Source: Sporosarcina jeotgali
Lineage (GTDB): Bacteria; Bacillota; Bacilli; Bacillales_A; Planococcaceae
Reading direction: 5' to 3'
NCBI RefSeq assembly: GCF_033304595.1
Contig: NZ_CP116341.1
Location: forward strand, 2,089,001 to 2,153,000
Length of the DNA: 64,000 nt
The notes below the pieces were generated by a model. That model saw only the letters and a program-made list of their open reading frames with translations, did not search any database and was not told the origin of the DNA. This document shows, piece after piece, positions 36,285 to 45,656 of this stretch. A program made the translations under genes and the position numbers. Numbering within the stretch: the stretch's first letter is position 1; the number at the start of each line of letters is the position of its first letter.

Positions 36285-37571
36285 TTAGTTTTGTGTTTTT
36301 TTCCGCAAGGACAATTGCTCTATGATAATTGCGACAACCGTTCCTGTGATTAACCCATTAGATAGTACAGAAGCCAGAACTGCAGGCAATTGCGCAAAGC
36401 TCGCGGAAGGAACAAACATAATTCCTACGCCAGTCATTAACCCAATGGCAACTGCTTTTCTCGCGCGTTCTTTCTCTTCGTCCTCGTCCAATTCTGAAAA
36501 CGCCATAGATACCATCTTCGTAAAAATTGCAAACGTAACGGCATACGCAACTGGTGCGGGCAGTGCTGCAAATACAGCCATAATTGCTGGGAAAAACGTT
36601 ATTACAACAATCAGAGCACTTCCGACGATGAACGGCAGCATCGTGGCCATGCCCGTTGTTGAAACAAAACCTGCAGCGCCTGAAATCGGTACTGGACCAA
36701 TGGCTGAAAAAACACCGGATAATAAATGGTTAATACCTGATACAAATGAGCCTTGCCGCACACGATCTTCTACTTGCATGGAAAACTTCTGTTTAAGCAA
36801 GTTTTCCATTACACGGATGGATGCCAGCATATTCGCAATTAACAATAGAGTTATGAATACCGCTGTCACCGCAACTCCACCATCCCAAACTGGCGGTCCA
36901 TAGACAAACATTTTTGGCAGTTCAATAATTTGACCTGTTCCCATTTCAACACGGGGTGCCCTTCCAATCACTGCAAAAATCCCCCATCCTGCAACAATGG
37001 ATAACAATACGGCGTATTTGGAAACCCATTCTCTTTTGTTCCCCATCGCAACAAATGTGAGGATTAACACGAGTAAACTTCCCGCTGCAACTCGCAGGTC
37101 AATTACGTCTTCTGCAGTTTCCACGCCCGCCATGCCTTTGATAAACGTTCCGCTCAATTGCAATATGAGCAACATTAAATACGTAAAAGTAATTGCGGGT
37201 GTAAACAATTTTTTCATTTTCGTAATGACACCTGCTGCTGCGAGAATAATGAATAATACTCCACTGTAAAGCATACCGCTTTGAAGTGCTTGCAGCGCAT
37301 CGTGAGGAGTACTGTAAAACACGCCGACCATTCCTGCGTAGACAACGAAAATACCCCACCATAAACCGGCTGGTCCTTCATTGATTGGCAATTTGTGCCC
37401 CAGAAATGCTTGCAAAAGACAAGCAACACCTAATACAAAGATAGTCCGTTGCAAGAACAGAGCGGTATCCCCTGAATCCATGCCGAATACATGAGCAATC
37501 GCAATGGGTGCAGCAATTGAAGATGCCATTAAAAATACAGCCCATTGTATGCCTCCTGCCAGTTGTTTCAT
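36285..37571 (-). CDS. NCS2-family nucleobase permease
   Basis: 428 aa, about 13-14 hydrophobic segments. Proton-coupled xanthine/uracil permease family. The helix-10-region motif GPVPISGAAGFVSTTGMA is visible. The substrate is a purine or uracil; I cannot decide which. The start ATG at 37571 follows GGAGGAATT. No PurR box or purine riboswitch was recognised upstream. Confidence 0.87.
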   Translation of the reverse strand: MKQLAGGIQWAVFLMASSIAAPIAIAHVFGMDSGDTALFLQRTIFVLGVACLLQAFLGHKLPINEGPAGLWWGIFVVYAGMVGVFYSTPHDALQALQSGMLYSGVLFIILAAAGVITKMKKLFTPAITFTYLMLLILQLSGTFIKGMAGVETAEDVIDLRVAAGSLLVLILTFVAMGNKREWVSKYAVLLSIVAGWGIFAVIGRAPRVEMGTGQIIELPKMFVYGPPVWDGGVAVTAVFITLLLIANMLASIRVMENLLKQKFSMQVEDRVRQGSFVSGINHLLSGVFSAIGPVPISGAAGFVSTTGMATMLPFIVGSALIVVITFFPAIMAVFAALPAPVAYAVTFAIFTKMVSMAFSELDEDEEKERARKAVAIGLMTGVGIMFVPSASFAQLPAVLASVLSNGLITGTVVAIIIEQLSLRKKTQN

Positions 37572-37737
37572 CTATAATTCCTCCAATAATTCCGCTCGAA
37601 TTTTTCGTTTATCAGTATACCATGCAATTTATCATTATGTTCGGTACACTTTATATAGCCATATGACCTGACCGCTTAAAGCGCAGCTGTTATGGGTACA
37701 AGATAGGTATAGAACGATCGAGAGAGGATGGTTGCTC

Positions 37738-39021
37738 ATGGGATCCCAATTTGACGAAATGCGTCAGCGGCTTCAGCATATCGGAAATTTATCTAACTAT
37801 ATTGAAGAGCTATTTACAAAACTGCCCGGTAATTTAATTTCCGAAAAACAACGGAAGAAAATGATGGAAATCATGATGGACGATGACGAACTGCAAAACC
37901 TGCTGGAAGGACTCAAAAATCCACGCCCTCCGCGTTTTGTATTAGTCGGGAGAACAGGTGTCGGAAAAAGCAGTCTTATTAATGCTCTGAGCGGCCGGTA
38001 TCTAGCTGAAGTGAGTGAAGTGGAGATCGGCACGAAAGAGGCAAAGCGGTACGCCTATGAAGCAGATGGACATGTGTACTTTGAAGTAATTGACACTCGA
38101 GGAATTGGTGAATCGGAAACGTTCGATACGAAAGCTGAGGATACATTAAAAGATGTCATTCAATCATTCAAGCCGGATGCTGTTCTGTTTTTACAAAAGG
38201 CAACGGAACGGGCACATATCGATAAAGACGTGGCGGTCACTAAAAAGATTATGAAAAAGGCAGCAGAAGGGCTTCCACTGGTTGCCGTCATCACCCAAGT
38301 GGATGATTTGAATCCCTCCCGCGTGAAAGAACCTGGAAACTATCCATCCGCAAAAGTTCAATTGATCACTGATAAAACAGAACAGCTGAAACGAATTTTT
38401 GAACAGCATAACTTGGAAGCGTCTGCGTTTCTGCCCGTTTCTTCATATATTGAATGGTCGGATGATGAAGACACTAACCGCGCAATTGAATTTGATGGAC
38501 GGTATGGAATTGAGGAACTCATCGATTTTTTAGAAGACAGCCTGGACGTTCGGGCAGCCATTCATCTAGGGTTATCGATTCGACTGAACACCATTTCTGA
38601 ACGAATTGCCCATCGTTTCATAAAAGTCTTCACTGCATTAGCCGGAACAGTCGCATTGAGTCCCCTAATTGCGACAGACATCGCTGTTTTATTGGCATTG
38701 CAGTCTATTTTACTAATGATTATCGCTTACCTTTCAGGACGTGAACTGGACTTTAAAACCGCACGGGAAGTTCTTGTTTCTTTAGGCGGGATTGGTGCAA
38801 CCGGTTTTACGCTGCGCATGATTGCCCAGCAAGGAAGTAAGTTTGCAAACCTTGTCATTCCAGGGGCAGGTTCTGCGATTAGCGCGAGTATTGCAAGCGG
38901 CGGTACGTATGCAATTGGAAAAGCCGCTGTTGCTTACTTTTTAAGCGGAGCTGATGAAAAAGAGTTAAAAGCGATTGTAAAAAAGGCACGTACCGAATAT
39001 GAAGAAGATATGATCGAGTAG
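37738..39021 (+). CDS. GTPase with C-terminal DUF697-like membrane domain; stop codon now supplied by an intron
   Basis: 427 aa. Era/YihA-type G domain: G1 LVGRTGVGKSSLINALSG (about 66), G3 DTRGIG near 117, G4 TQVDD. The C-terminal part has two to three hydrophobic helices (FIKVFTALAGTVALSPLIATDIAV), typical of DUF697. The ATG at 37738 has GAGAGGA. The last two codons (ATC GAG) and the TAG stop are the 3' end of the group II intron on the other strand. Without the intron the frame would read ...GAT ATG TAA, ending at the Met. Confidence 0.88.
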   Translation: MGSQFDEMRQRLQHIGNLSNYIEELFTKLPGNLISEKQRKKMMEIMMDDDELQNLLEGLKNPRPPRFVLVGRTGVGKSSLINALSGRYLAEVSEVEIGTKEAKRYAYEADGHVYFEVIDTRGIGESETFDTKAEDTLKDVIQSFKPDAVLFLQKATERAHIDKDVAVTKKIMKKAAEGLPLVAVITQVDDLNPSRVKEPGNYPSAKVQLITDKTEQLKRIFEQHNLEASAFLPVSSYIEWSDDEDTNRAIEFDGRYGIEELIDFLEDSLDVRAAIHLGLSIRLNTISERIAHRFIKVFTALAGTVALSPLIATDIAVLLALQSILLMIIAYLSGRELDFKTAREVLVSLGGIGATGFTLRMIAQQGSKFANLVIPGAGSAISASIASGGTYAIGKAAVAYFLSGADEKELKAIVKKARTEYEEDMIE

Positions 39022-40900
39022 GAGGGAGTGATTAACTCCCGACCTCTCACACCACCGTACGTACCGTTCGGTATACGGCGGTTCAATTAAGATTGCTGAC
39101 GCAAAGTTTCGTAACGAGATATTAGACTTTTGAGCCCTTGGGAACTCCAGTAGGAGTTCCCAAGGGTTCTGTGTAGTATTGGGCTTTTAGAAATTCTCCA
39201 GTAACTTTTCCGAGAGTTCCCCCATTCATAAGCTTTCCCTTTCGGGGCACCTAATCCTACGAGTTTCCTCACTTTAGTGCTGGGTTTCTTCCAATCCTTC
39301 CACATACACATGCGTAGTCTTCTTCGAATCCACGAATCGAATTTAGTAAACACACTTGGCGTATCTGCCAGAGCGAAATATCCACACCATCCCATCAGAT
39401 ATTGGTTGAGTTTCTTCATCCGATACTCTAACGAGTAAGGTTTCTTCCGAGAAGTAATCTCACGGATTTTATTCTTCATCCGTTTAACACTTTCTTTGGC
39501 AATACGAACTTTAGGTTCTTTACCAACGGTGAAGCTGAAACCAAGAAATTTCCTCTTCCAGGGACGGTCAACTGCGGATTTATTTCCATTCACTTTCAAC
39601 TTCAGTTTCGCTTCAATAAATGAAGTCACAGAGTTCATCACCCGACGCCCTGCTTTCTCTGTTTTCACATAGATATTACAGTCATCGGCATAACGGACGA
39701 ATAGGTGACCCCTTCTTTCTAATTCTTTGTCTAATTCATCTAAGACTATATTAGAAAGTAGAGGACTAAGTGGACCACCTTGTGGTGTCCCTTCTTCACT
39801 ATTCGTCACCACGCCATGTATCATGATGCCTGACTTCAGATATTTACGGATTAACTTCAGTAAACGTTTATCTTGAATCCGTTTCGCCAGTGTCCCCATG
39901 AGTCGATCATGGTTCACTTTATCGAAGAATTTCTCCAAGTCTATATCGACTACCCAGCGATTTCCTTCTGTTAAGTATCCTTTCGCCTTTCTTACCGCGT
40001 CATGGGCGCTTCGTTTTGGACGAAAGCCATAGCTATGGTCTGAAAACGTTGGGTCATATAACGAAGTGAGAATTTGGGCAATCGCTTGTTGAATGAGCCG
40101 GTCTATCACAGTAGGGATGCCTAATAATCGCACGCCACCGTCAGGTTTCGGGATTTCGACCCTGCGGACTGGTTGCGGTTCATAAGTTCCCTCTAACAGT
40201 TCCATTTTCATGGACTCCCAATGCTTCACGATATGCGTTCGTAGGTTTTGTACGGGCATTTCATCCACGCCATGGCTACCTTTATTTCGCTCTACCCTTT
40301 TTAGGGCAGAAAGTAGATTTTCCCGTGATAGTATCTGCTCCATCAACATTCGTCACGCCTCTTTCCGTGAACAACGGTTCTTCTTATGCCAGTTCTGCTC
40401 TACCATCTTGAAGTCCCCCATGGAATTCACCATATCCTCCTTCAAGTATGCCTTTACGGTTATCTGTGTTCATCGCAGTTTACTGAATGCCAAGATGTTG
40501 TTCTCTCTTAATCGTTCAGCCCTTCCCATTCCTCTCGAGTCAGAATGGTACTATGGCTTCTGCTGACTTCTGACTGTTCAGCTATCCATCACTGGATAGG
40601 TTATCAAGAGTACTTGACGTATCAGTCAGACCTCCCCAGGTAAGAACGTAATCTTTCCCTCCACCTATCTGCTTCATCTACTCCGTACAACCTTCGGTAG
40701 AAAGGGCTTTGTTTTGTTTAGCAAACTCACCCAATTGTACTTAGCCTTATATGAAGTTCGTGTTCCTCAGATCAGAGGTTTGCCGCTCGCTTCCTTCAGA
40801 TTCCACGTCACCATGGACACCCTTGCGTTAAGCTAACTGTTACTTCTACCTTCACAGTTCGGGACTTGCACCCTATAGATTACGCCCATGCTGGGCACAC
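39013..40900 (-). mobile_element. Group IIC intron
   Basis: 1888 bases on the minus strand. The 5' end GTGTGCCCAGCATGGGCGTA (from 40900) is typical of bacterial class C introns. A domain V hairpin (about 39051-39083, CCGCCGTATACCGAACGG core) and domain VI lead to the 3' end CCTCCTACTCGAT at 39013. It is inserted right after a rho-independent terminator with a T-run, the hallmark target of this class. The 5' 550 bases (40350-40900) are structured RNA without a gene. Boundaries follow family ends and were not tested. Confidence 0.88.
39087..40349 (-). CDS. ltrA: Group II intron reverse transcriptase/maturase
   Basis: 420 aa. RT domain with the catalytic LFVRYADDCNIYV (YADD), upstream IPKPDGGVRLLGIPTVIDR and FSDHSYGFRPKRSAHDAV, and a GTPQGGPLSPLLSN block. 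The maturase/X domain follows and the protein ends after ISRYETLRQQS without an HNH endonuclease, as is normal for class C introns. The frame is intact, so the element could still be active. It starts ATG-TTG-ATG after GGAAAGAGG. Confidence 0.95.
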   Translation of the reverse strand: MLMEQILSRENLLSALKRVERNKGSHGVDEMPVQNLRTHIVKHWESMKMELLEGTYEPQPVRRVEIPKPDGGVRLLGIPTVIDRLIQQAIAQILTSLYDPTFSDHSYGFRPKRSAHDAVRKAKGYLTEGNRWVVDIDLEKFFDKVNHDRLMGTLAKRIQDKRLLKLIRKYLKSGIMIHGVVTNSEEGTPQGGPLSPLLSNIVLDELDKELERRGHLFVRYADDCNIYVKTEKAGRRVMNSVTSFIEAKLKLKVNGNKSAVDRPWKRKFLGFSFTVGKEPKVRIAKESVKRMKNKIREITSRKKPYSLEYRMKKLNQYLMGWCGYFALADTPSVFTKFDSWIRRRLRMCMWKDWKKPSTKVRKLVGLGAPKGKAYEWGNSRKSYWRISKSPILHRTLGNSYWSSQGLKSLISRYETLRQQS

Positions 40901-40903
40901 TAA

Positions 40904-40932
40904 AAAAGGATGAGCATTGGGCTCATCCTTTT
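40904..40932. terminator. Terminator of the stress gene, target of the intron
   Basis: AAAAGGATGAGC (40904-40915) pairs with GCTCATCCTTTT (40921-40932). It was probably the shared bidirectional terminator of the GTPase and the stress gene before the intron came in. Confidence 0.9.
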
Positions 40933-40937
40933 CTTTG

Positions 40938-41351
40938 TTAAAACGTAATGGTTTGGGGCTCTTCCCCTTTTTTGTTCATCACCCGTATTGAATCAGGGGA
41001 TACTTTTAAAATGACTAAATTCGGATCTTCCGGTCCATCAAACCAAGGTTTCATATGTTCGTTCCAAATCTTTTCTTTTAAACGCTCTTCATCTGTAATT
41101 GTGACCGTACCTGAAATTTCTAAGAAGGCATCTCCATATCCTTCATCATTGTATCCAAGTAAAATATGTGTGTTTGGATTCTTTTCAAGCTCATCCACTT
41201 TTTCTGTCTTTTTAGATGTCGCTGTGTACAATGTAAAATCTTCATGATAAAACGTCATATATCTGCTGAAAGGCTTGTTTGCCTCTACTGTTGACATCGT
41301 TCCGATATGACTTTTGTCCAAAATGTTTTGTGCAGTTTCTTTTGCATTCAT
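40938..41351 (-). CDS. ydaG: General stress protein 26-like (pyridoxamine phosphate oxidase-like fold)
   Basis: 137 aa split-barrel flavin-binding-type protein, similar to B. subtilis YdaG. Motifs SHIGTMSTVEANKPFSRYM, TLYTATSKKTEKVDELEKN and DAFLEISGTVTI. Probably binds flavin or haem; reaction unknown. The ATG at 41351 follows AGGAGAGG. I did not find a clear sigma-B promoter. Confidence 0.85.
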   Translation of the reverse strand: MNAKETAQNILDKSHIGTMSTVEANKPFSRYMTFYHEDFTLYTATSKKTEKVDELEKNPNTHILLGYNDEGYGDAFLEISGTVTITDEERLKEKIWNEHMKPWFDGPEDPNLVILKVSPDSIRVMNKKGEEPQTITF

Positions 41352-41428
41352 GGTAACCTCTCCTTTTGTTCAATTAGATTTAGTCTTCCACTAACAGAAC
41401 AAAACTAAACATGGAGCAGCAGCTGCTT

Positions 41429-42748
41429 TCATCCCTTAGCTGTTATTGCAGGAGTAGCAAGTGTAATGATATAACCGATAACAGCTCCGATAATTGCAGG
41501 AATCAGCCAGCCAATCTGCTGTTCATGCAGCGGTAAATGCTGCAGCACGTTAACTACTGGTTCGATGACAATCCCCCCGCCTGCAAGGCCGTCAAAAATG
41601 CTTACCAGTGCTGTTCCGATTAATGCCAGTGCATAAACAATGGGTCTTCTGCCGAATGCTTTATCAATAAAGGACAGCAGCATTAAAACGATAGCCAGCG
41701 GATAGATCATCAATAGAACTGGGATAGAAAGTGAAATTAGCTGAGTAAGACCAACGTTCGCAACAATCGTACTGAACACCGCAAAAATCACAACAAATTT
41801 CTTGTACGAAAGTGCGGGTACCACTTTCGAGAAAAATTGAGCACATGCGGAAACTAAACCAACTGATGTGGTCAAACAAGCGAAAAGAATTGTAATCGCT
41901 AAAATAATTGGACCAAAAGATCCGTATAACAGCTCAGAGGCAAGTGATAAAACAATACCCCCATTTTCTTGAAGCCCTATTGCTTCAAGGCTGGTAGCCC
42001 CTATAAACCCTAGAGATATGTAAACAAAACTCAAACCGATTGCAGCAATACTTCCTGCTACAATCATGGACTTCATGAGACCTTTTGACGTTTTTACACC
42101 TTCAGTTTGAATTGCCGTTGTGATAACACTTCCAAATATCAGTGCTGCAATGACATCCATTGTTAAATAGCCCTCAACAAAACTCTTAAAGAAAGGATGG
42201 GCGCCGAATGTTTGATCTGGAGGATTAATGGTTCCAATTGGATCTGCAAAGCTTTTGACAGCAAGGAGTGCGATTACTAAGAACAAAACCGGTGTTAAAA
42301 ACTTGCCTATACGGTCAACTAGTTTTGCCGGGTTAAATGCCAGCCCTATAGTAATCGCAAAAAACAGAATACTGAACACAAGGAGCGGCCATTGCGCTGC
42401 AGCTATTTCGCCAGATAAAAATGGCGAGATTCCAATTTCATATGAAACAGTTGCGGTGCGTGGAATTCCAAAAAACGGACCAATCGCCAAATATACAATC
42501 ATTGTAAAAACGAGGCCAAAAGCCGGGTGAACGCGATCAGCAATTGAGCGCAGGTCGCCTCCTGCATGTGCAATTGCCAAAATTGCCAATAACGGTAAGC
42601 CAACGCCTGTTATTAGAAAGCCGAACATCGCTATTGCAAGGTCACTTCCTGCTAATTGTCCTAATTTGGGAGGAAAAATAATATTTCCTGCACCAAGGAA
42701 TAACGCAAAAAGCATTAAACCGATGATGAAATTCTTTTTAAACGTCAA
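41429..42748 (-). CDS. brnQ: Branched-chain amino acid carrier
   Basis: LIVCS-family Na+ or H+ symporter for leucine, isoleucine and valine. 439 aa, about 12 helices, with the N-terminal LFLGAGNIIFPPKLGQLAG typical of the family. The start is TTG at 42748 (MTFKKNF), with GAGGAG about 11 bases upstream. A perfect 10-base inverted repeat lies 28-51 bases before the start. No leucine T-box was seen. Confidence 0.93.
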   Translation of the reverse strand: MTFKKNFIIGLMLFALFLGAGNIIFPPKLGQLAGSDLAIAMFGFLITGVGLPLLAILAIAHAGGDLRSIADRVHPAFGLVFTMIVYLAIGPFFGIPRTATVSYEIGISPFLSGEIAAAQWPLLVFSILFFAITIGLAFNPAKLVDRIGKFLTPVLFLVIALLAVKSFADPIGTINPPDQTFGAHPFFKSFVEGYLTMDVIAALIFGSVITTAIQTEGVKTSKGLMKSMIVAGSIAAIGLSFVYISLGFIGATSLEAIGLQENGGIVLSLASELLYGSFGPIILAITILFACLTTSVGLVSACAQFFSKVVPALSYKKFVVIFAVFSTIVANVGLTQLISLSIPVLLMIYPLAIVLMLLSFIDKAFGRRPIVYALALIGTALVSIFDGLAGGGIVIEPVVNVLQHLPLHEQQIGWLIPAIIGAVIGYIITLATPAITAKG

Positions 42749-42775
42749 AACGGATACATCTCCTCAAAAATCTTT

Positions 42776-42799
42776 AAATAAATGCATTAGCATTTATTT
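42776..42799. promoter_or_regulatory. Inverted repeat upstream of brnQ, candidate operator
   Basis: AAATAAATGC (42776-42785), ATTA, GCATTTATTT (42790-42799): a perfect 10-base inverted repeat in the leader or promoter of brnQ. It does not match the CodY consensus AATTTTCWGAAAATT. Confidence 0.5.
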
Positions 42800-42951
42800 T
42801 CTCACTTTTAGCCTATCAAACATTCATCGATTTATAAAGGATTTTGTCGATAAACTTATGGGTATAGGTAATAAGAGGCCAAAAAGTTGCCTTCTTAATA
42901 CAGGCTCTATAAAATACTCTATTGGCAAAACAATTACGGAGGTTTTTTGAA

Positions 42952-43296
42952 ATGAAAAAGTTAGTCCTAGTAGGTGCGCTATCAATTCTGCTTGCGGGAT
43001 GCGGGAATAATGGGCCTGCACAAGAATCGGATGCACCGGATGAAAGCGCAAAATCATTGGAAGAGAATTCAGTGAACACACCGCCTGAAGATAATAACGA
43101 AGCGGAAGAACAAGCTTCTGAAGGTGAATCCGATTCAAGCTTAAAATCTGAAGGCAATGAATTTGAATCCTACGAAGAATACAGTAAAATTGCTGAAGTT
43201 GCAAATGTAGATGGGCTTAAAGGAATTGTTGAAACCGACAATCCCGGAACCCGTGTTATTCTCTTCGAAGATGAAAAGCGGAAAAAAGATCGTTAA
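42952..43296 (+). pseudogene. Small lipoprotein gene, probably frameshifted near its 3' end
   Basis: The intact frame gives 114 aa: a lipoprotein signal with lipobox LLAGC (Cys at about 16), an acidic Glu/Ser/Asn linker, then a folded tail (ESYEEYSKIAEVANVDGLKG). The frame stops at KRKKDR. A +1 shift in A4 (43274-43277) or A6 (43282-43287) would continue for 30 more sensible codons (IVKSIYVKKENRLKVISLDD...) to TAA at 43381, five bases before the terminator. Likely a one-base insertion, a slippage site or a sequencing error. The ATG follows ACGGAGG. Confidence 0.65.
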
Positions 43297-43386
43297 AAGC
43301 ATCTATGTAAAAAAGGAAAACCGTTTGAAAGTGATTTCTTTAGATGACGACGGTTTGTTATATAATGACATTCTAAAATAACTCAT

Positions 43387-43425
43387 AAAAAGCCCATTCG
43401 CTCTACAATTGCGAATGGGCTTTTT
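43387..43425. terminator. Bidirectional terminator
   Basis: AAAAAGCCCATTCGC (43387-43401) pairs with GCGAATGGGCTTTTT (43411-43425). Confidence 0.92.
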
Positions 43426-43431
43426 TGAATC

Positions 43432-44985
43432 TTATTTCAAATAACGTCTGGCTCCTGAAAATTCACTGCGATAAGGTTCTGCATCGATCGACAGGATTTC
43501 AACTGTTTTCTTTGGATTTGGTGAATGGATCATCTTCCCATTTCCGATATACATGCCTACATGATGGACGTTTCCTTTACCTTTGTTGTAAGCAAAGAAC
43601 AAGAGGTCACCTGGCTGAAGTTCACTTTTTTTAACGAGGGCTCCGTGTGTCGCTTGCACACTTGCATCTCTAGGAATGTCGATGCCGTGTTGTCTATATA
43701 CCGAGTATGTGAATCCTGAGCAATCCAAACCAAATCCAGAAGTGCCCGCCCACAGGTATGGCAATCCATTGAACTTTTTAGCAGTAGATAAAATTTCCTG
43801 TGTTGTAGGTAATGGAATTTTACTGCCTTTTTGAAGTACGTTGACGTCTTGTTTACGGACGTATTTGGCACCATCTGTCGACGTCTGAACTTTTATCCAA
43901 TCCCTATTTTCTTCAAGAACCGGAAGAATCGTGTTGAAACTAATCTCCATGAAAGGTCTAGAAGCAGTTTCGTCGTGATACAAGTTCGCAATTGGCGCCT
44001 TCACCATTGCGGTTGCACATTGTCCATAGTCTGCAAACGACTCTTTAATATGAGACGCTGGAATCCACCCTGGATATCCTGCCTTATTTTTGGGTGAATA
44101 CTGGTCTTTAACAGCTACTTGCACCCAATTTCCAGAAGTTTTAAGCACAGCTACTTCCTGTCCATAAAGAGCTTGCGTTTCTGTTTTACCAACTAACCAT
44201 TGTTTTTGCGGAATCGTCATCGTTTTCGTCCATTTACGAATATCTGCTGGTACCGCAATTGCTGGTCTATCAATGACTCTAGCTGCATTAGGTGTTTTCC
44301 AGAGGGTTGTAACTGCAACAGCAACATGGGATGTCTTTTTCGAAACTGGATTAAAACATGTTAACGCTTCTTGGAATTCAGGATTTAGAATCCGTGCCAG
44401 GAAAATACCGAAATGGGCACGTGTTAACGTCATCGCGGGTTTGAATGTATGATCCGGATACCCGAATGTAATGTTGTTAGCGAATAGAATACTAATAGAA
44501 GGAGCTGCAAAACTTTTCACATTCACATCTGTAAACTGAAATGTATTCGTCTTTGGAGGCTGTTGCAAATCGAATGAACGAACTAAGATTGCCGCCATTT
44601 CAGCACGTGTCAACATTGCATTTGGATTAAATTCTTTTTTCAAATTACCTACCATTATGTTCTCGTCTACAACGGTTGCAATGATGTCATAGCCCGCAGA
44701 TCTTTTTTTCACATCTGCTACCTGTGGGTCAGGACGGTTTGTTGTATCGAGTTTGAGTGCTCGAACAAGCATTGCAGAAGCTTCTAATCGTGTAATAGAT
44801 TGATTGATACCATAAGCAACAGACGGACCCGAAGTCACAATGCCTTGTTCAGCTAGAAATTCAAGTTCAGCCTTTGCCGCATATTGGTCACCGACATCAC
44901 TGAATATCTTTCCTGCCGAAGCTGGACTGGCAAGTGAAAATATAAGTGCAGCGATTAGAAACGGGAATAGTATTTTCTTGATCAT
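43432..44985 (-). CDS. Secreted SLH-SH3-NlpC/P60 cell-wall hydrolase
   Basis: 517 aa from the ATG at 44985, after AGGAGG. The signal peptide ends at about ASPASA-GK. Three SLH-like repeats (about residues 26-200: FSDVGDQYAAKAELEFLAEQG, MLTRAEMAAILVRSF, TLTRAHFGIFLARI) anchor it to wall polymers. Two SH3-like stretches follow. The C-terminal NlpC/P60 endopeptidase has the catalytic Cys in GFGLDCSGFTYS and His in VHHVGMYIGNGKMIHS. It should cut peptide cross-links of peptidoglycan. Confidence 0.92.
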   Translation of the reverse strand: MIKKILFPFLIAALIFSLASPASAGKIFSDVGDQYAAKAELEFLAEQGIVTSGPSVAYGINQSITRLEASAMLVRALKLDTTNRPDPQVADVKKRSAGYDIIATVVDENIMVGNLKKEFNPNAMLTRAEMAAILVRSFDLQQPPKTNTFQFTDVNVKSFAAPSISILFANNITFGYPDHTFKPAMTLTRAHFGIFLARILNPEFQEALTCFNPVSKKTSHVAVAVTTLWKTPNAARVIDRPAIAVPADIRKWTKTMTIPQKQWLVGKTETQALYGQEVAVLKTSGNWVQVAVKDQYSPKNKAGYPGWIPASHIKESFADYGQCATAMVKAPIANLYHDETASRPFMEISFNTILPVLEENRDWIKVQTSTDGAKYVRKQDVNVLQKGSKIPLPTTQEILSTAKKFNGLPYLWAGTSGFGLDCSGFTYSVYRQHGIDIPRDASVQATHGALVKKSELQPGDLLFFAYNKGKGNVHHVGMYIGNGKMIHSPNPKKTVEILSIDAEPYRSEFSGARRYLK

Positions 44986-45075
44986 TAAAAGCCTCCTGAT
45001 AGGTTTTATACCTATACCGTACACGAACAGGAGGCTTCTGTATAGACATTTTTCAGAAAATAATCATTTGGTTAT

Positions 45076-45486
45076 TCAGTCTAAAATTGCGAGAAGCCGA
45101 TTCACTTCTCTTACTCCGATTTCCTGCCATTTTGATTTGTCTGGAATCCTTCCGTCTTTATCAAGCGGCTCCTGAAATTGGTTAAAGGTCGAAGTTAAAA
45201 GTGAGTTTTCTTCCGAGTCAAATCCCGTATTGACGACATGCTTTATGATGTAAGGAGTTTTAAACTGGATCGACGCATTGTCCTGATCCAGCATACCCGC
45301 GATGACGTCAAACGGTGCACGGATATAAATGGTCTCTCCTTCCTCCCGATTCAAGACTCTGTCAAAGTATCCGGTGTGGTAATCCCAGTTCCCTCCAAGA
45401 TGATAGCCGGATTCTTCCAGTCGATTCTGCATGATACCAAATTGAGTTTTTCTGCCTTCAAGCCCTGTTTTTAAATGTATCATCAT
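45076..45486 (-). CDS. YugN-family protein
   Basis: About 136 aa, starting at 45486 after AAAGGAG. Features of the YugN-like family: FDRVLNREEGETIYIRAPFDV and KWQEIGVREVNRLL. Function not known. It lies alone between the wall hydrolase and fabI. Confidence 0.8.
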   Translation of the reverse strand: MMIHLKTGLEGRKTQFGIMQNRLEESGYHLGGNWDYHTGYFDRVLNREEGETIYIRAPFDVIAGMLDQDNASIQFKTPYIIKHVVNTGFDSEENSLLTSTFNQFQEPLDKDGRIPDKSKWQEIGVREVNRLLAILD

Positions 45487-45573
45487 ATGCACTCCTTTAT
45501 TCAAAGATTACTCGTAGTATCACCTTTAGAAAGTGATTCATACTCATGATGGAATGCACAAAACAAACTGTGC

Positions 45574-45600
45574 TATAATCATTTTGTGACCAGGTATTGA
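45574..45600 (+). promoter_or_regulatory. fabI promoter with FapR-like box
   Basis: Extended -10 TGCTATAAT (TATAAT at 45574-45579). Just downstream, on the minus strand of 45584-45600, TCAATACCTGGTCACAA matches the FapR box TTAGTACCTGGTACTAA at 12 of 17 positions, including the ACCTGGT core. FapR controls fabI in B. subtilis, so the assignment is plausible. Confidence 0.55.
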
Positions 45601-45656
45601 TACTGACTGCTAACTAAAAAAATAATATAGAACGATTTCAAGGGGGCCACTGAATT

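Noticed and set aside
36322-36903. 193-aa open frame opposite the NCS2 permease
   Set aside because: Same type of antisense shadow: composition mirrors the permease codons and there is no start signal.
43282-43291. Programmed -1 frameshift at the A6G run of the lipoprotein gene
   Set aside because: A -1 shift there runs into a stop (ATG TAA) within eight codons; the meaningful continuation needs +1 or loss of one A.
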